This document shows, in pieces, positions 44,162 through 54,228 of a stretch of 64,000 bases of DNA. The DNA comes from Gordonia zhenghanii. Lineage in GTDB: Bacteria > Actinomycetota > Actinomycetes > Mycobacteriales > Mycobacteriaceae. Numbering within the stretch: position 1 is the first letter of the stretch; every line of letters begins with the position of its first letter. The DNA lies in contig NZ_JAKKOQ010000006.1 of NCBI RefSeq assembly GCF_021738965.1, positions 248,001 to 312,000 of the forward strand, given 5' to 3'. Under the pieces are notes generated by a model that searched no databases, was not told the DNA's origin, and was given only the letters and a program-made list of their open reading frames with translations. The translations under genes and the position numbers were made by a program.

Positions 44162-47100
44162 CTACAGCGCGTCCAACTGTCGTCGCATCTCGGTGCGATA
44201 CCGCGCGACGTTCGCGGTCTTGATGCTCTCGTAGCCGCGGACCATGTCGGGCAGGTCGGCGATGGCAGTCGCTGCGGCGACCCGCTCGGGCGACGGATAG
44301 GTGCCGAGTGCGGCGAGGACCTCGTCGATCGCGGCGCGGTATTCGCCGATCAGTGCCCGTTCCATCCGACGGACCTCGGCGTGTCCGAACGGGTCGAGTC
44401 GGGTTCCCCTGAGTCGCTTCATCTTCGCCAACCCGCGCAACGCCGGATCGGCCCAGGCTCCCAACGAGATCTTGTTCTTCATCCCCATCTCGCGGAGCAT
44501 CGGCGGATGCAGACGGACGGCGACCTTCGCGTCGTCGCCGAACTCGTCGGCGATCGTCGCGGCGAACGCAGTGTCGTCGGTGAGGCGGGCGACCTCGTAC
44601 TCGTCTTTGTACGCCATCAATTTGTACAGATTGCGGGCCACCGCCGCCGTCAGATCGTCGCCGTGCCCCGCGTCGTGGACACGGCGAACCGTGCGCAGCC
44701 AGGTCCGCGCGTACGGCTCGCTCTGATAGGCGATCAACTCGTCATACCGGCGCGTGATCACCGCCGACAGTTCGTCACCAGAGCCGACGATGCTCGATGC
44801 GGCTCGCTCGGCCGTCGCGCTCGGCGAGTAGGTCGGCGCAGGCGTCCGGACGGACGCGACCGCTGCGGCGACGTCGTCGGGGGAGACGACGGCCTGGCGT
44901 CCCCGCCGGAACGCCTGAAGATTGGCGTCGACGGCGACTCCGTTCAGTTCGATGGCCCGCTCGATCGACTCCGCAGACAGGAGCAGCGAACCGGTCTGGA
45001 AGGCGGCGCCGACCATCAGCATGTTCGCGTACTGCTCGTCGTCGAACAGGTCGTCGGAGAGTTCGCCCGCGTTCAGATACACAGACCGGGCGACGTGGTC
45101 GTCGATGGCCGACCGCACCGCGAGGGCCTCGGGGAAACGCGTCGAGGTGTCGATCACCATTGACCCGGTCGGAACCTTCGTGGTGGAGACGACGGCGACG
45201 GTCCTCTCGGTCGACGCGACCTTCAGGTTGACCGGGTCCGCGCCGACGAGCTGGTCGCAGGCGAGGTAGACGTCGCAGTCGCCGGACGCGACCTTCGCGG
45301 CCTGCTCGACGGGCGTCGACGACACCTTGATGTCGCTGACGACGGCGCCGCCCTTCTGAGCGAGGCCGGTCATGTCCACTGTCCGTGCGCTGAGCCCGCC
45401 GAGGGTCGCGGCGGTCGCGAGGACCTGGGACACCGTCACCACGCCGGTGCCGCCGATACCGGTGACGCGGACCGCGAAGTCGCTGGTGGCAGACGCTCGG
45501 GCAGGTAGGGCGACATCGGCTGCGTCGATGGATGCGACGCGCTCGCGCGACCGCTGCGTTCCCGGGGTGACGGTGACGAACGCGGGGCAGTCGCCGTCCA
45601 GGCACGAGAAGTCGAGGTTGCACGAGCTCTGATCGATCTGCGTCTTCCGACCGAACTCGGTGTCGACGGGGTGCACGGACAGGCAGTTCGACTTCGCGCC
45701 GCAGTCGCCGCAGCCCTCACAGATCCGTTCGTTGATCATCACCCGCTGCTTCGGCGTTGTGAACTGACTGTTCGGTTGGCTCGAGTCCGCGTTCCCGCGA
45801 CGGCGTTTGCGGCGTTTCTCGGCCGCACAGTGCTGGTCGTGGACCAACACGGTGACCCCGGTGATCTCGGCGAGTTCGCGCTGCACGTCGAGCATGTCGT
45901 CGCGGTGCCGGACCTCGACTCCCTTCGGCAGTCCGAGAGCCGAGGTGCGGGACGGCTCGTCCGAGGTGACGACGATCTTCGCGACCCGCTCGGCCTGCAA
46001 CGATGCGAGGATCTGCGGAAGGCTCATCTGGCCGACCGGATCCTGGCCGCCGGTCATCGCCACGGTGCCGTTGAACAGCAACTTGTAGGTGATGTTCTCG
46101 CCGGATGCGACGGCCGCGCGCACCGCGAGCGAGCCCGAGTGCATGTATGTGCCGTCGCCGATGTTCTGGACGAAGTGCTTCTCGTCGATGAACGGAGCCA
46201 TGCCGAGCCACTGCGCGCCTTCACCGCCCATCTGTGTGACGCCTGCGATGTCGCCGACCTGCTCGGGCTCCATCAGCAGGACCATTGCGTGACAACCGAT
46301 CCCGGCTCCGACGATCGTGTCCGGCGTGACCTTCGTCGAGCTGTTGTGCGGACAGCCCGAACAGAAGTACGGGGTTCGCACGGCCAGCGGCAGCAGGATG
46401 CGTTCGCGCGTCGCGTTCTTCCGGTCCATCCAGCGCCGCGCCGGTTCGACGCGGTGTCGGGACGCCAGACGGGTCGCCAGGCCGTGGGAGACGGCGTCGA
46501 CGTCGAGTTCGCCGAATCGGGAGAACAGGGTGGAACCGTCTTCGTTGGCCTTGCCGACGATGGCGGGAGCGTCCGTTCTGCGAAACAGGATGTCGCGCAT
46601 CATGGTCTCGATGAAGTCGCGTTTCTCCTCGACGACGATCACCTCGTCGAGCCCGGCGATGAAGCGGTCGAGGATCCCGCGCTCCATCGGGTACACCATC
46701 CCGAGTTTGAGGACGCGGATCCCGAGCCTGCCGAGGTCGTCGTCGCCGATGCCGATGCGACGCAGTGATTCTCGGACGTCGAGGTAGGTCTTTCCGGCGG
46801 CGACGATGCCGATCCGGTCGTCGCCGGTGGACTGCACTATCCGGTTCAGTCCGTTGAGCCGTGCGTACTCGGTGGCGCGGGGCAGTCGGGTGGTGAGCTG
46901 ATTCTGTTCGAGCTCCATGAGGCTTGCGCCGAGGAGTCGGCCGGACGGGACGTGCGGACTGGTTCCCAGGCCGCCGTAGTCGACGGCGAACCGGTCGAGG
47001 TCGACGACGGCGGTCGACGCTCCGTCGGCGACGTGCGCGGAGATCTTCAACGACGTCCACAGTCCGGACACGCGACTCATCAGCGCGGCGTGCACACCGA

Positions 47101-47710
47101 AGTCGAGGATGTCGGCGCTGTCGGCGGGGTAGAGGATCGGCATGTACAGGTCGGCCAGCGCCATCTCAGATGCGCACGGGACGGTGGAGCTCTTGGCGCC
47201 CGGATCGTCGCCGACGAGCGCGACGGCGCCGCCTGCCGGGTGGGTGCCGATCATGTTCGCGTGTCGCAGGGCGTCGGTCGCGCGGTCGAGACCGGGGGCC
47301 TTGCCGTACCAGTAGCCGACGACGCCGTCCCGGACCGCGCCCGACGCGTCGGCCGACAGCGTTCCGACCTTGGCGGCGAGTTGCGATCCCATGACCGACG
47401 TCGCGCCGATCTCCTCGTTGAGTCCGGGCCGGTGCGTGACGTCCCACGGGGCGAGGAGTGCTGCGCGCCGGGCGATCTCGAGGTCGTATCCCGCGAGCGG
47501 TGAGCCTTCGTAACCGGAGATGAACGATCCGGTCCGCAGCCCGTTGCGGCGGTCGACGGCGGCGCGGTCGCGGACCACGCGGACCAACGCCTGAATGCCG
47601 GTCAGATAGATGCTTCCCGACTCGCGCGTGTAGCGGTCGTCGAGGGAGAAGTGGGCGGGAGAGCTTCCCGGATCGGAGTGCGTGCGCGCACTCTCGTCTG
47701 CGACGGTCAT
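44162..47710 (-). CDS. Indolepyruvate/2-ketoacid ferredoxin oxidoreductase, fused subunits
   Basis: A 1182-residue single-chain 2-ketoacid:ferredoxin oxidoreductase of the indolepyruvate/branched-chain type. The order is an N-terminal alpha/pyrimidine-binding part (GSFISGYEGSPLAGYD), a thiamine-pyrophosphate part (about 455-560: CPHNSSTK, GIGCHAM, GDGTYMHSG), a cysteine-rich cluster region (about 663-705: CEGCGDCGAKSNC, CNLDFSCLDGDCPAF) and a C-terminal gamma domain (from about 750: GIGGTGVVTVSQV). It decarboxylates a 2-ketoacid to an acyl-CoA and reduces ferredoxin. The start MTVADES has AGGTGA upstream; the longer frame is spurious. It is divergent from the leucine operon, which fits branched-chain ketoacids, but indolepyruvate is possible. 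Confidence 0.93.
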   Translation of the reverse strand: MTVADESARTHSDPGSSPAHFSLDDRYTRESGSIYLTGIQALVRVVRDRAAVDRRNGLRTGSFISGYEGSPLAGYDLEIARRAALLAPWDVTHRPGLNEEIGATSVMGSQLAAKVGTLSADASGAVRDGVVGYWYGKAPGLDRATDALRHANMIGTHPAGGAVALVGDDPGAKSSTVPCASEMALADLYMPILYPADSADILDFGVHAALMSRVSGLWTSLKISAHVADGASTAVVDLDRFAVDYGGLGTSPHVPSGRLLGASLMELEQNQLTTRLPRATEYARLNGLNRIVQSTGDDRIGIVAAGKTYLDVRESLRRIGIGDDDLGRLGIRVLKLGMVYPMERGILDRFIAGLDEVIVVEEKRDFIETMMRDILFRRTDAPAIVGKANEDGSTLFSRFGELDVDAVSHGLATRLASRHRVEPARRWMDRKNATRERILLPLAVRTPYFCSGCPHNSSTKVTPDTIVGAGIGCHAMVLLMEPEQVGDIAGVTQMGGEGAQWLGMAPFIDEKHFVQNIGDGTYMHSGSLAVRAAVASGENITYKLLFNGTVAMTGGQDPVGQMSLPQILASLQAERVAKIVVTSDEPSRTSALGLPKGVEVRHRDDMLDVQRELAEITGVTVLVHDQHCAAEKRRKRRRGNADSSQPNSQFTTPKQRVMINERICEGCGDCGAKSNCLSVHPVDTEFGRKTQIDQSSCNLDFSCLDGDCPAFVTVTPGTQRSRERVASIDAADVALPARASATSDFAVRVTGIGGTGVVTVSQVLATAATLGGLSARTVDMTGLAQKGGAVVSDIKVSSTPVEQAAKVASGDCDVYLACDQLVGADPVNLKVASTERTVAVVSTTKVPTGSMVIDTSTRFPEALAVRSAIDDHVARSVYLNAGELSDDLFDDEQYANMLMVGAAFQTGSLLLSAESIERAIELNGVAVDANLQAFRRGRQAVVSPDDVAAAVASVRTPAPTYSPSATAERAASSIVGSGDELSAVITRRYDELIAYQSEPYARTWLRTVRRVHDAGHGDDLTAAVARNLYKLMAYKDEYEVARLTDDTAFAATIADEFGDDAKVAVRLHPPMLREMGMKNKISLGAWADPALRGLAKMKRLRGTRLDPFGHAEVRRMERALIGEYRAAIDEVLAALGTYPSPERVAAATAIADLPDMVRGYESIKTANVARYRTEMRRQLDAL

Positions 47711-47938
47711 GGGTTCACCTGGCCTTGCGGTGTCGGCTGCGGTCGGTCCCGGGGTGGTGGGTGTCTCGCGCAGCGGTCGTGTTCTGGTGGGCCGCGAGGG
47801 TGTGCGACCTGCCTTCACGATAACGGAATCTGTGATGGACGTCACGGACAGTGCGATGATCGTGTGGAGGTCTGGCGGACGTGGCGTTCGTCGCGTATCT
47901 TCAGGTTCAGTTAATTGTGAGTAACCGAAAGGGATGGC
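47711..47938. promoter_or_regulatory. Divergent promoter region, ferredoxin oxidoreductase / leucine operon
   Basis: This 228-bp gap serves both directions. Toward accD1 a TATCTT (47896-47901) could be a -10 box, with an AT-rich GTTCAGTTAATTGTGAG stretch after it. AAAGGG precedes the annotated accD1 ATG. No clear -35 or symmetrical operator was found. Confidence 0.4.
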
Positions 47939-49525
47939 ATGGTCTCGACTCCGCTCGACCAGCGTGGGGACTCGCTCGATCACCGGGGGCACGTCGCGCG
48001 ACTGCGGGAACGGTTGTCCGTGGCGGCGCGGGGCGGCGGTCAGAAGGCACGGGACCGGCACGTCGGGCGCGGCAAGCTGTTGGTCCGCGACCGGATCGAC
48101 GCGCTGATCGACCCGGGGACCGCGTTCCTGGAGATCGCACCGCTCGCGGCGTACGGCATGTACGACGACAAAGCCCCGAGTGCGGGCGTCGTCGCAGGCA
48201 TCGGCCGGATCCACGGACGCGAATGCATGGTGGTCGCCAATGACGCGACCGTCTCCGGCGGCACGTACTACCCGGTCACGGTCAAGAAGCATCTGCGCGC
48301 GCAGGAGATCGCCGCCGAGAACCGGCTGCCCTGCGTCTACCTCGTCGACTCGGGCGGCGCGATGCTCCTCAACCAGGACGAGGTGTTCCCCGACCGCGAG
48401 CACTTCGGCCGTATCTTCTACAACCAGGCGACGATGAGTGCGGCGGGCATCCCGCAGATCTCCGCGGTGCTCGGCTCGTCGACCGCAGGCGGCGCGTACG
48501 TTCCCGCGATGAGCGACGAGAACGTGATCGTCCGGAACCAGGGCACCATCTTCCTCGCGGGTCCGCCGCTGGTGAAGGCGGCGACGGGGGAGGACGTGAG
48601 CGCCGAGGATCTGGGCGGCGGCGCCATGCACAGTTCGGTGTCCGGCGTCACCGACCACCTGGTCGACAACGACGAGCAGGCGCTGGCCAAGGTCCGCGAG
48701 ATCGTGAAGACCTTCGGTCCTCGTGTCCCGGCGCAGTGGGAGACGTCGCCGACCGTCGCGCCACGACGCGAGCAGGCCGACCTGTACGACGTGGTCCCCA
48801 CCGACTCGAAGACCCCCTACGACGTGCGTGAGGTCATCGAGATCCTCGCCGACGGCGGGGAGTACTCGGAGTTCAAGGCGAACTACGGAACGACGCTCGT
48901 GACGGCGTTCGCGACGCTGCACGGACATCCCGTCGGGTTCGTCGCCAACAACGGCGTGCTGTTCAGCGAGTCGGCCCTCAAGGGCGCCCACTTCATCGAA
49001 CTGTGCGACCAGCGCCGGATCCCGCTGATCTTCCTGCAGAACATCACCGGCTTCATGGTCGGTCGGGAATACGAGGAAGGCGGCATCGCCAAGAACGGCG
49101 CCAAGATGGTCAACGCCGTCGCCTGCGCGTCGGTCCCGAAGCTGACGGTGATGATCGGCGGGTCGTTCGGCGCGGGCAACTACTCGATGTGCGGTCGCGC
49201 GTACTCGCCGAGATTCCTGTGGTCGTGGCCCAATTCGCGCATCTCGGTGATGGGCGGACCGCAGGCGGCCGACACTCTCGCGACGGTCCGTCGCGTAGGT
49301 GTCGAACGGTCGGGAGGCGAATGGTCGGCCGACGACGAAGAGCGTTTCAAGGAGCCGATCCGCGCTCAGTTCGAGCGCCAGTCCGACGCCTATTATTCCA
49401 CCGCTCGCCTCTGGGACGACGGCATCATCGACCCCGCCGACACCCGCACCGTCCTCGGCCTCGCGCTCGAGGCGTGCCGTCACTCGCCGCTGCCGCAGCC
49501 CGGCTACGGCGTCTTCCGGATGTGA
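47939..49525 (+). CDS. accD1: Methylcrotonyl-CoA carboxylase carboxyltransferase subunit (AccD1-like)
   Basis: A 528-residue acyl-CoA carboxyltransferase subunit, likely of 3-methylcrotonyl-CoA carboxylase in leucine breakdown. Both crotonase-like halves are visible: [21 protein letters not shown] with [13 protein letters not shown], and [20 protein letters not shown] with [16 protein letters not shown]. The operon order matches M. tuberculosis accD1-accA1-fadE19-Rv2499c-citE. The first codons (MVSTPLDQR) are translated from an inverted GGTCGAG repeat copy (47941-47960), so the start may be recent; AAAGGG precedes this ATG, but an internal start before VARLRERL is possible. Confidence 0.92.
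   Translation: MVSTPLDQRGDSLDHRGHVARLRERLSVAARGGGQKARDRHVGRGKLLVRDRIDALIDPGTAFLEIAPLAAYGMYDDKAPSAGVVAGIGRIHGRECMVVANDATVSGGTYYPVTVKKHLRAQEIAAENRLPCVYLVDSGGAMLLNQDEVFPDREHFGRIFYNQATMSAAGIPQISAVLGSSTAGGAYVPAMSDENVIVRNQGTIFLAGPPLVKAATGEDVSAEDLGGGAMHSSVSGVTDHLVDNDEQALAKVREIVKTFGPRVPAQWETSPTVAPRREQADLYDVVPTDSKTPYDVREVIEILADGGEYSEFKANYGTTLVTAFATLHGHPVGFVANNGVLFSESALKGAHFIELCDQRRIPLIFLQNITGFMVGREYEEGGIAKNGAKMVNAVACASVPKLTVMIGGSFGAGNYSMCGRAYSPRFLWSWPNSRISVMGGPQAADTLATVRRVGVERSGGEWSADDEERFKEPIRAQFERQSDAYYSTARLWDDGIIDPADTRTVLGLALEACRHSPLPQPGYGVFRM
47941..47960 (-). repeat. Single inverted copy of the GGTCGAG core at the accD1 start
   Basis: GGTCTCGACTCCGCTCGACC is the exact reverse complement of the 20-nt core found at 25242, 42682 and 55910. 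It overlaps the accD1 ATG by one base and encodes its codons 2-7. Confidence 0.9.
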
Positions 49526-49607
49526 CGACGGTGACCGACGCTCTCCGTTCGCCCGCCGCGTGCGGGAAGGAACACTCGCTCGTTCGGCGAGTGGAAAGGA
49601 CACTTCA

Positions 49608-51620
49608 GTGAAGACCATCCGCAAGGTCCTCGTCGCGAACCGCGGTGAGATCGCGGTCCGCGTCATCGACACCCTCGACGCGATGGGCATCGAGTCCGTG
49701 GCCGTCTACTCCGACGCCGACACGAACGCGCCGCACGTGCTCGCCGCGGGCGAAGCCGTCCGCCTCGGGCCTGCACCGGCGTCGCAGAGCTACCTCGACA
49801 TCGACAAGGTGATCGCGGCAGCGAAGGCGACCGGCGCGGACGCCGTCCACCCCGGCTACGGCTTCCTGTCCGAGAACCAGTCGTTCGCCGCGGCGCTCGC
49901 CGCCGCAGACATCGTGTTCATCGGCCCGCCGCAGGAGTCGATCGCGACGATGGGCGACAAGATCGCGGCGCGCGCCGCCGTCACCGCCCGCGACGTGCCC
50001 GTCGTCCCCGGTCTGTCGCGCCCGGGACTGACCGACGACGAACTCGTCGCGGCCGCTCCCGACATCGGTTTCCCCGTGCTGATCAAGCCGAGTGCGGGCG
50101 GCGGCGGCAAGGGCATGCATCGGGTCGACGATCCGGCCGACCTGCCCGACGCGCTCGTCTCCGCACGCCGTGAGGCCGGAGCCGCGTTCGGCGACGACTC
50201 GCTGTTCCTCGAACACTTCGTCCTCACCCCTCGCCACATAGAGGTGCAGGTCCTCGCCGACACCCACGGCAACGTGGTCCATCTCGGCGAACGCGAGTGC
50301 TCGCTGCAGCGGCGCCACCAGAAGGTCATCGAAGAGGCGCCCTCGGCGCTCCTGGACGAGGCGACCCGCGCCCGCATCGGCCGCGCAGCCTGCGACGCGG
50401 CCCGCAGCGTCGGTTACACCGGCGCGGGCACGGTCGAGTTCATCGTCTCCGCCGTCACTCCCGAAGACTTCTTCTTCATGGAGATGAACACGCGGCTGCA
50501 GGTAGAGCATCCGGTCACCGAACTCGTCACCGGACTCGACCTGGTGGAGCAGCAGCTACGGATCGCCCGCGGCGAGCAGCTGTCGTTCACCCAGGACGAC
50601 GTGACACTCACCGGCCACGCCGTCGAGGCCCGCGTCTACGCCGAAGACCCGGCGGCGGGCTTCCTGCCGACCGGCGGCGAGATCACCGACCTCGTCTGGC
50701 CGAAGCACGCGCGCATCGACTCCGGTGTACGGGTCGGCAGCGTCGTCGGCAGCGACTACGATCCGATGCTCGCCAAAGTCATCGTGCACGGGTCCGACCG
50801 CACCGAAGCCGTCGACCGACTCGACGAAGCGCTCGCCCAGGTTCGCCTGACGGGAGTCGTCACCAACATCGACTTCTGCCGATTCGTGCTGTCGCAGCCC
50901 GCCGTGCAGTCCGCCGAGCTCGACACCGAACTACTCGACCGACTCGTCGTCGACTACACCGCACCCCTCCCGCCGCCGGAAGCCCTGACCGCGGCGGCGC
51001 TCGGTGCTCTCGACCTCGGGAGCCCGCACGATCTGTGGTCGAGTGCGCTCGGCTTCCGCATCGGTGCGCCGTCGCCGTACGTGTCGCGGCTCGCAGTCGA
51101 CGGAGCCGACTACACGGTGGTCGCCACACTGCAGTCCTCGCCGGACGCGTCGTCGCTCGCCGCCGACGTCACCGTGGAGTCCGACGGCGACCCGTGGAGC
51201 GCCCACGTCGTCGTCGCCCCGCGCCCGGACGGGTCGATCGCGTTGGCCTGCGACGGAGTCCAGCAGCGGTGGACCGTTCGCGCCGCCGACGGCCGACGGT
51301 GGGTCGCCGGAGACGCGGGGACGTGGCAGGTGACGCCCCTCAAGTCCTTGGCAGACGCAGATGCGGACGACGCGGTGGGCGATGTCCTCAGCCCGATGCC
51401 CGGCACGGTCGTCGCGGTTCCCGGCGTCGACGGTTCCACCGTTGCGGCCGGCGCGCCGCTCGTCGTCGTCGAAGCCATGAAGATGGAGCACACGCTGCGG
51501 GCGCCGGTCGACGGCGTGGCCACGATCTCGGTCGGGGTCGGCGACAAGGTCGCAGCGGCGCAACTGCTCGCTCACGTCCTGCCGGCCGACAGCCTGCCTG
51601 GACTCGAAGACCAGAAATGA
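49608..51620 (+). CDS. accA1: Methylcrotonyl-CoA carboxylase biotin-containing subunit (AccA1-like)
   Basis: A 670-residue fusion of biotin carboxylase and biotin carboxyl carrier protein, acting in the same complex as AccD1. The N-terminal [18 protein letters not shown]-grasp loop [25 protein letters not shown] and [13 protein letters not shown] are canonical for the carboxylase. The biotin is attached to K625 in EAMKMEH. The GTG start follows GGAAAGGA. M. tuberculosis AccA1 has nearly this length. Confidence 0.95.
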   Translation: MKTIRKVLVANRGEIAVRVIDTLDAMGIESVAVYSDADTNAPHVLAAGEAVRLGPAPASQSYLDIDKVIAAAKATGADAVHPGYGFLSENQSFAAALAAADIVFIGPPQESIATMGDKIAARAAVTARDVPVVPGLSRPGLTDDELVAAAPDIGFPVLIKPSAGGGGKGMHRVDDPADLPDALVSARREAGAAFGDDSLFLEHFVLTPRHIEVQVLADTHGNVVHLGERECSLQRRHQKVIEEAPSALLDEATRARIGRAACDAARSVGYTGAGTVEFIVSAVTPEDFFFMEMNTRLQVEHPVTELVTGLDLVEQQLRIARGEQLSFTQDDVTLTGHAVEARVYAEDPAAGFLPTGGEITDLVWPKHARIDSGVRVGSVVGSDYDPMLAKVIVHGSDRTEAVDRLDEALAQVRLTGVVTNIDFCRFVLSQPAVQSAELDTELLDRLVVDYTAPLPPPEALTAAALGALDLGSPHDLWSSALGFRIGAPSPYVSRLAVDGADYTVVATLQSSPDASSLAADVTVESDGDPWSAHVVVAPRPDGSIALACDGVQQRWTVRAADGRRWVAGDAGTWQVTPLKSLADADADDAVGDVLSPMPGTVVAVPGVDGSTVAAGAPLVVVEAMKMEHTLRAPVDGVATISVGVGDKVAAAQLLAHVLPADSLPGLEDQK

Positions 51621-51684
51621 CGTACCCGGTTCGTCAGTCGGGCATAAGCTTCCGCACGACGAGCGCTCACAAGAAGGAACAGAC

Positions 51685-52833
51685 ATGGAATTGACTCAGG
51701 AGTATCTGGACCTCGTCGACAGCGTCCGCGACTTTGCGCAGTCGGCCGTCGCGCCGGTCTCGGCGCAGCACGACCGCGACAAGACCTTCCCGTACGAGGT
51801 AGTCGCGCAGATGGGTGAGATGGGCCTGTTCGGTCTGCCGTTCCCCGAAGAGTTCGGCGGAATGGGCGGCGACTACTTCGCCCTCGCGCTCGCGTTGGAA
51901 GAACTCGGCAAGGTCGACCAGTCGGTCGCCATCACCCTCGAAGCGGGCGTCAGCCTCGGCGCGATGCCGATCTATCGATTCGGCACCCGCGAACAGCAGG
52001 AGCGGTGGCTTCCCGACCTGCTCTCGGCCAAGCGGCTGGCCGGTTTCGGTCTCACCGAGCCGGGTGCAGGCTCGGACGCAGGCGCGACGGCGACCACCGC
52101 GCGCGCCGACGGCGACGAGTTCGTCATCAACGGAGCCAAGCAGTTCATCACCAACTCGGGTACCGACATCACCTCGCTGGTCACGGTCACCGCCGTGACT
52201 GGGGAGAAGCCGGGTGGCGGCAAAGAGATCTCGACGATCGTCGTCCCGTCCGACACGCCGGGCTTCGTCGCCGAACCCCCGTACGACAAGGTCGGATGGC
52301 ATGCGTCGGACACCCACCCGCTGAGTTTCACCGACGCTCGGGTCCCGCAGGCGAACCTCCTCGGTGACCGGGGACGCGGCTACGCGAACTTCCTGTCGAT
52401 CCTCGACGAGGGCCGCATCGCCATCGCCGGTCTGGCGACCGGTGTCGCGCAGGGCTGCGTCGACGAGTGCATCAAGTACGCGCGCGAACGCAAGTCGTTC
52501 GGCAAGGCGATCGCCGAATACCAGTCGGTGTCGTTCGCGATCGCGCGGATGGAGTCGCGTGCGCACGTCTCCCGGATGGCCTACTACGACGCCGCAGCCA
52601 AGATGCTCGCCGGAAAGCCGTTCAAGAAGGAAGCGTCGATCGCCAAGATGGTCTCCAGCGAGGCTGCGATGGACAACGCGCGAATGGCGACCCAGATCCA
52701 CGGCGGCTACGGATTCATGAACGAGTACCTCGTGTCCCGCCACTACCGGGACTCCAAGATCCTCGAGGTCGGCGAGGGCACCACCGAAGTGCAGCTCATG
52801 TTGATCGCACGCTCGTTGGGGCTGCCCGCATGA
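51685..52833 (+). CDS. fadE19: Acyl-CoA dehydrogenase, FadE19/isovaleryl-CoA type
   Basis: A 382-residue acyl-CoA dehydrogenase. The FAD motif is GFGLTEPGAGSDAGAT and the C-terminal EVGEGTTEVQ retains the canonical catalytic Glu. By place in the leucine operon it likely oxidises isovaleryl-CoA or a related branched acyl-CoA. AAGGA precedes the ATG. The stop overlaps the MaoC start (ATGA), as in the M. tuberculosis order. Confidence 0.92.
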   Translation: MELTQEYLDLVDSVRDFAQSAVAPVSAQHDRDKTFPYEVVAQMGEMGLFGLPFPEEFGGMGGDYFALALALEELGKVDQSVAITLEAGVSLGAMPIYRFGTREQQERWLPDLLSAKRLAGFGLTEPGAGSDAGATATTARADGDEFVINGAKQFITNSGTDITSLVTVTAVTGEKPGGGKEISTIVVPSDTPGFVAEPPYDKVGWHASDTHPLSFTDARVPQANLLGDRGRGYANFLSILDEGRIAIAGLATGVAQGCVDECIKYARERKSFGKAIAEYQSVSFAIARMESRAHVSRMAYYDAAAKMLAGKPFKKEASIAKMVSSEAAMDNARMATQIHGGYGFMNEYLVSRHYRDSKILEVGEGTTEVQLMLIARSLGLPA

Positions 52834-53339
52834 GCGGTGAATCCGGGGAGCACAAGCGCATCCCGCAGCGCGGACTCTGGTTCGAGGAGTTCGAGATCGG
52901 GGCCGTCTACGAGCACAGCCCGGGGCGGACCGTGACCGAAGCCGACAACGTCCTGTTCACGACGCTGACGATGAACACGCAGGCGCTCCACTTGGACGCG
53001 GCCTGGGCGGCTAGACAGCCAGGGTTCGACGGTCAACGGCTCATTAACTCGATGTTCACGTTGTCGACCATCGTCGGGCTCTCGGTGGCGCAGCTGACCC
53101 AGGGGACGCTCGTAGCGAACCTCGGCTTCAGCGACATCGCGTTCCCGTCGCCGCTGTTCGCGGGCGACACCCTGTACGCGGAGACCGAGTGCACGGGTAA
53201 GCGGGCCTCGTCTTCGCGGCCGGGGGAGGGCATCGTGAACATCACGCACATCGGCCGGAACCAGGACGGTGTGATCGTTGCCAAGGCGTCGCGCGCGACG
53301 CTCGTCCGTCTCGCTCCCGAGGAGAGTCAACGCCCATGA
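52830..53339 (+). CDS. MaoC-like dehydratase (Rv2499c-like)
   Basis: A 169-residue hotdog-fold MaoC protein. The catalytic-loop region VTEADNVLFTTLTMNTQALH and the later NLGFSDIAFPSPLFAGDTLYAETECTGKR are typical. It probably hydrates 3-methylglutaconyl-CoA, the step between the carboxylase and the lyase, though the specific assignment is by context. Overlaps are ATGA with both the dehydrogenase and the lyase. Confidence 0.88.
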   Translation: MSGESGEHKRIPQRGLWFEEFEIGAVYEHSPGRTVTEADNVLFTTLTMNTQALHLDAAWAARQPGFDGQRLINSMFTLSTIVGLSVAQLTQGTLVANLGFSDIAFPSPLFAGDTLYAETECTGKRASSSRPGEGIVNITHIGRNQDGVIVAKASRATLVRLAPEESQRP

Positions 53340-54199
53340 CAGTCGAACCCCGAGACCGAACCGAACCCTGGATCCCCGCAGGCCCGGCGCTCCTGTTCTG
53401 CCCGGCCGACCGTCCTGAGCGCTACGCGAAAGCGCTCGACCGCGCCGACATGGTGATCCTCGACCTCGAAGACGCTGTCGCGCCGAGTAACAAGGCGGCG
53501 GCACGGGACGCACTCGTCGACAATCCGCAGGATCCGGACCGAGTCATCGTGCGGATCAACGCGGCGGGCACCGCCGATCACGACCTCGATCTCGCGGCGC
53601 TGGCGAAGACCTCCTATCGGTTGGTGATGCAGGCCAAGACCGAGGATCCGGCTCAGATCACCGCACACGGACTGGCCACGATCGCGCTCATCGAGACGCC
53701 GATGGGTGCGCTGCGCGCCGAAGCGATCGTCGCCGCGGCGAACTGCGTCGGACTGATGTGGGGCGCCGAGGACCTCGTGGCGGGACTCGGCGGATCGTCG
53801 AGCCGATTCGGCGACGACGAGGCCGAGCCCGGGGAGTACCGCGACCTCCCGAAGTACGTTCGTTCGCACGTCCGTCTCGCCGCGGGCGCGTATCGGAAGG
53901 CCACGGTCGACGCGATCCACGCCGACATCGGTGACGTCGACGGGCTGGTCGCCGAGGTCCGTGACGCTGTCGCACTCGGTTACACCGCGACCGCTTGCAT
54001 CCATCCGTCGCAGGCCGCCCACATCCGCGACGGGTATGCGCCGTCGCCGGAGCGAGTCGACTGGGCTCGCCGCGTCCTCGACGGCGCAGCCGAGCACGAC
54101 GGCGGCGTGTTCGCTCTCGACGGCGACATGATCGACGGCCCCATCATCGCCCAGGCTCGCGCGACCCTCGCTCGCGCCGGGCAACGCCCAACCGACTGA
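53336..54199 (+). CDS. citE: CitE-like beta-hydroxyacyl-CoA lyase (Rv2498c-like)
   Basis: A 287-residue HpcH/HpaI-family lyase: [15 protein letters not shown], metal motif [28 protein letters not shown] and the late [10 protein letters not shown]. Its M. tuberculosis counterpart Rv2498c is reported to cleave (S)-3-hydroxy-3-methylglutaryl-CoA and a related itaconate-derived ester, so it should produce acetyl-CoA and acetoacetate here. The ATG overlaps the MaoC stop. It is shorter and only distantly similar to the CitE-like protein at 2466-3347. Confidence 0.9.
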   Translation: MTVEPRDRTEPWIPAGPALLFCPADRPERYAKALDRADMVILDLEDAVAPSNKAAARDALVDNPQDPDRVIVRINAAGTADHDLDLAALAKTSYRLVMQAKTEDPAQITAHGLATIALIETPMGALRAEAIVAAANCVGLMWGAEDLVAGLGGSSSRFGDDEAEPGEYRDLPKYVRSHVRLAAGAYRKATVDAIHADIGDVDGLVAEVRDAVALGYTATACIHPSQAAHIRDGYAPSPERVDWARRVLDGAAEHDGGVFALDGDMIDGPIIAQARATLARAGQRPTD

Positions 54200-54228
54200 C
54201 GAGACCCCGCCGAGCGACCGGAGGAACG

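Noticed and set aside
44381-46768. Plus-strand frames opposite the ferredoxin oxidoreductase
   Set aside because: No motifs were seen; they are shadows of a GC-rich gene.
47711-49690. N-terminal extension of the ferredoxin oxidoreductase in a 1842-codon frame
   Set aside because: The extra 660 codons are antisense to accD1 and lack domain features; MTVADES with AGGTGA is the natural start.
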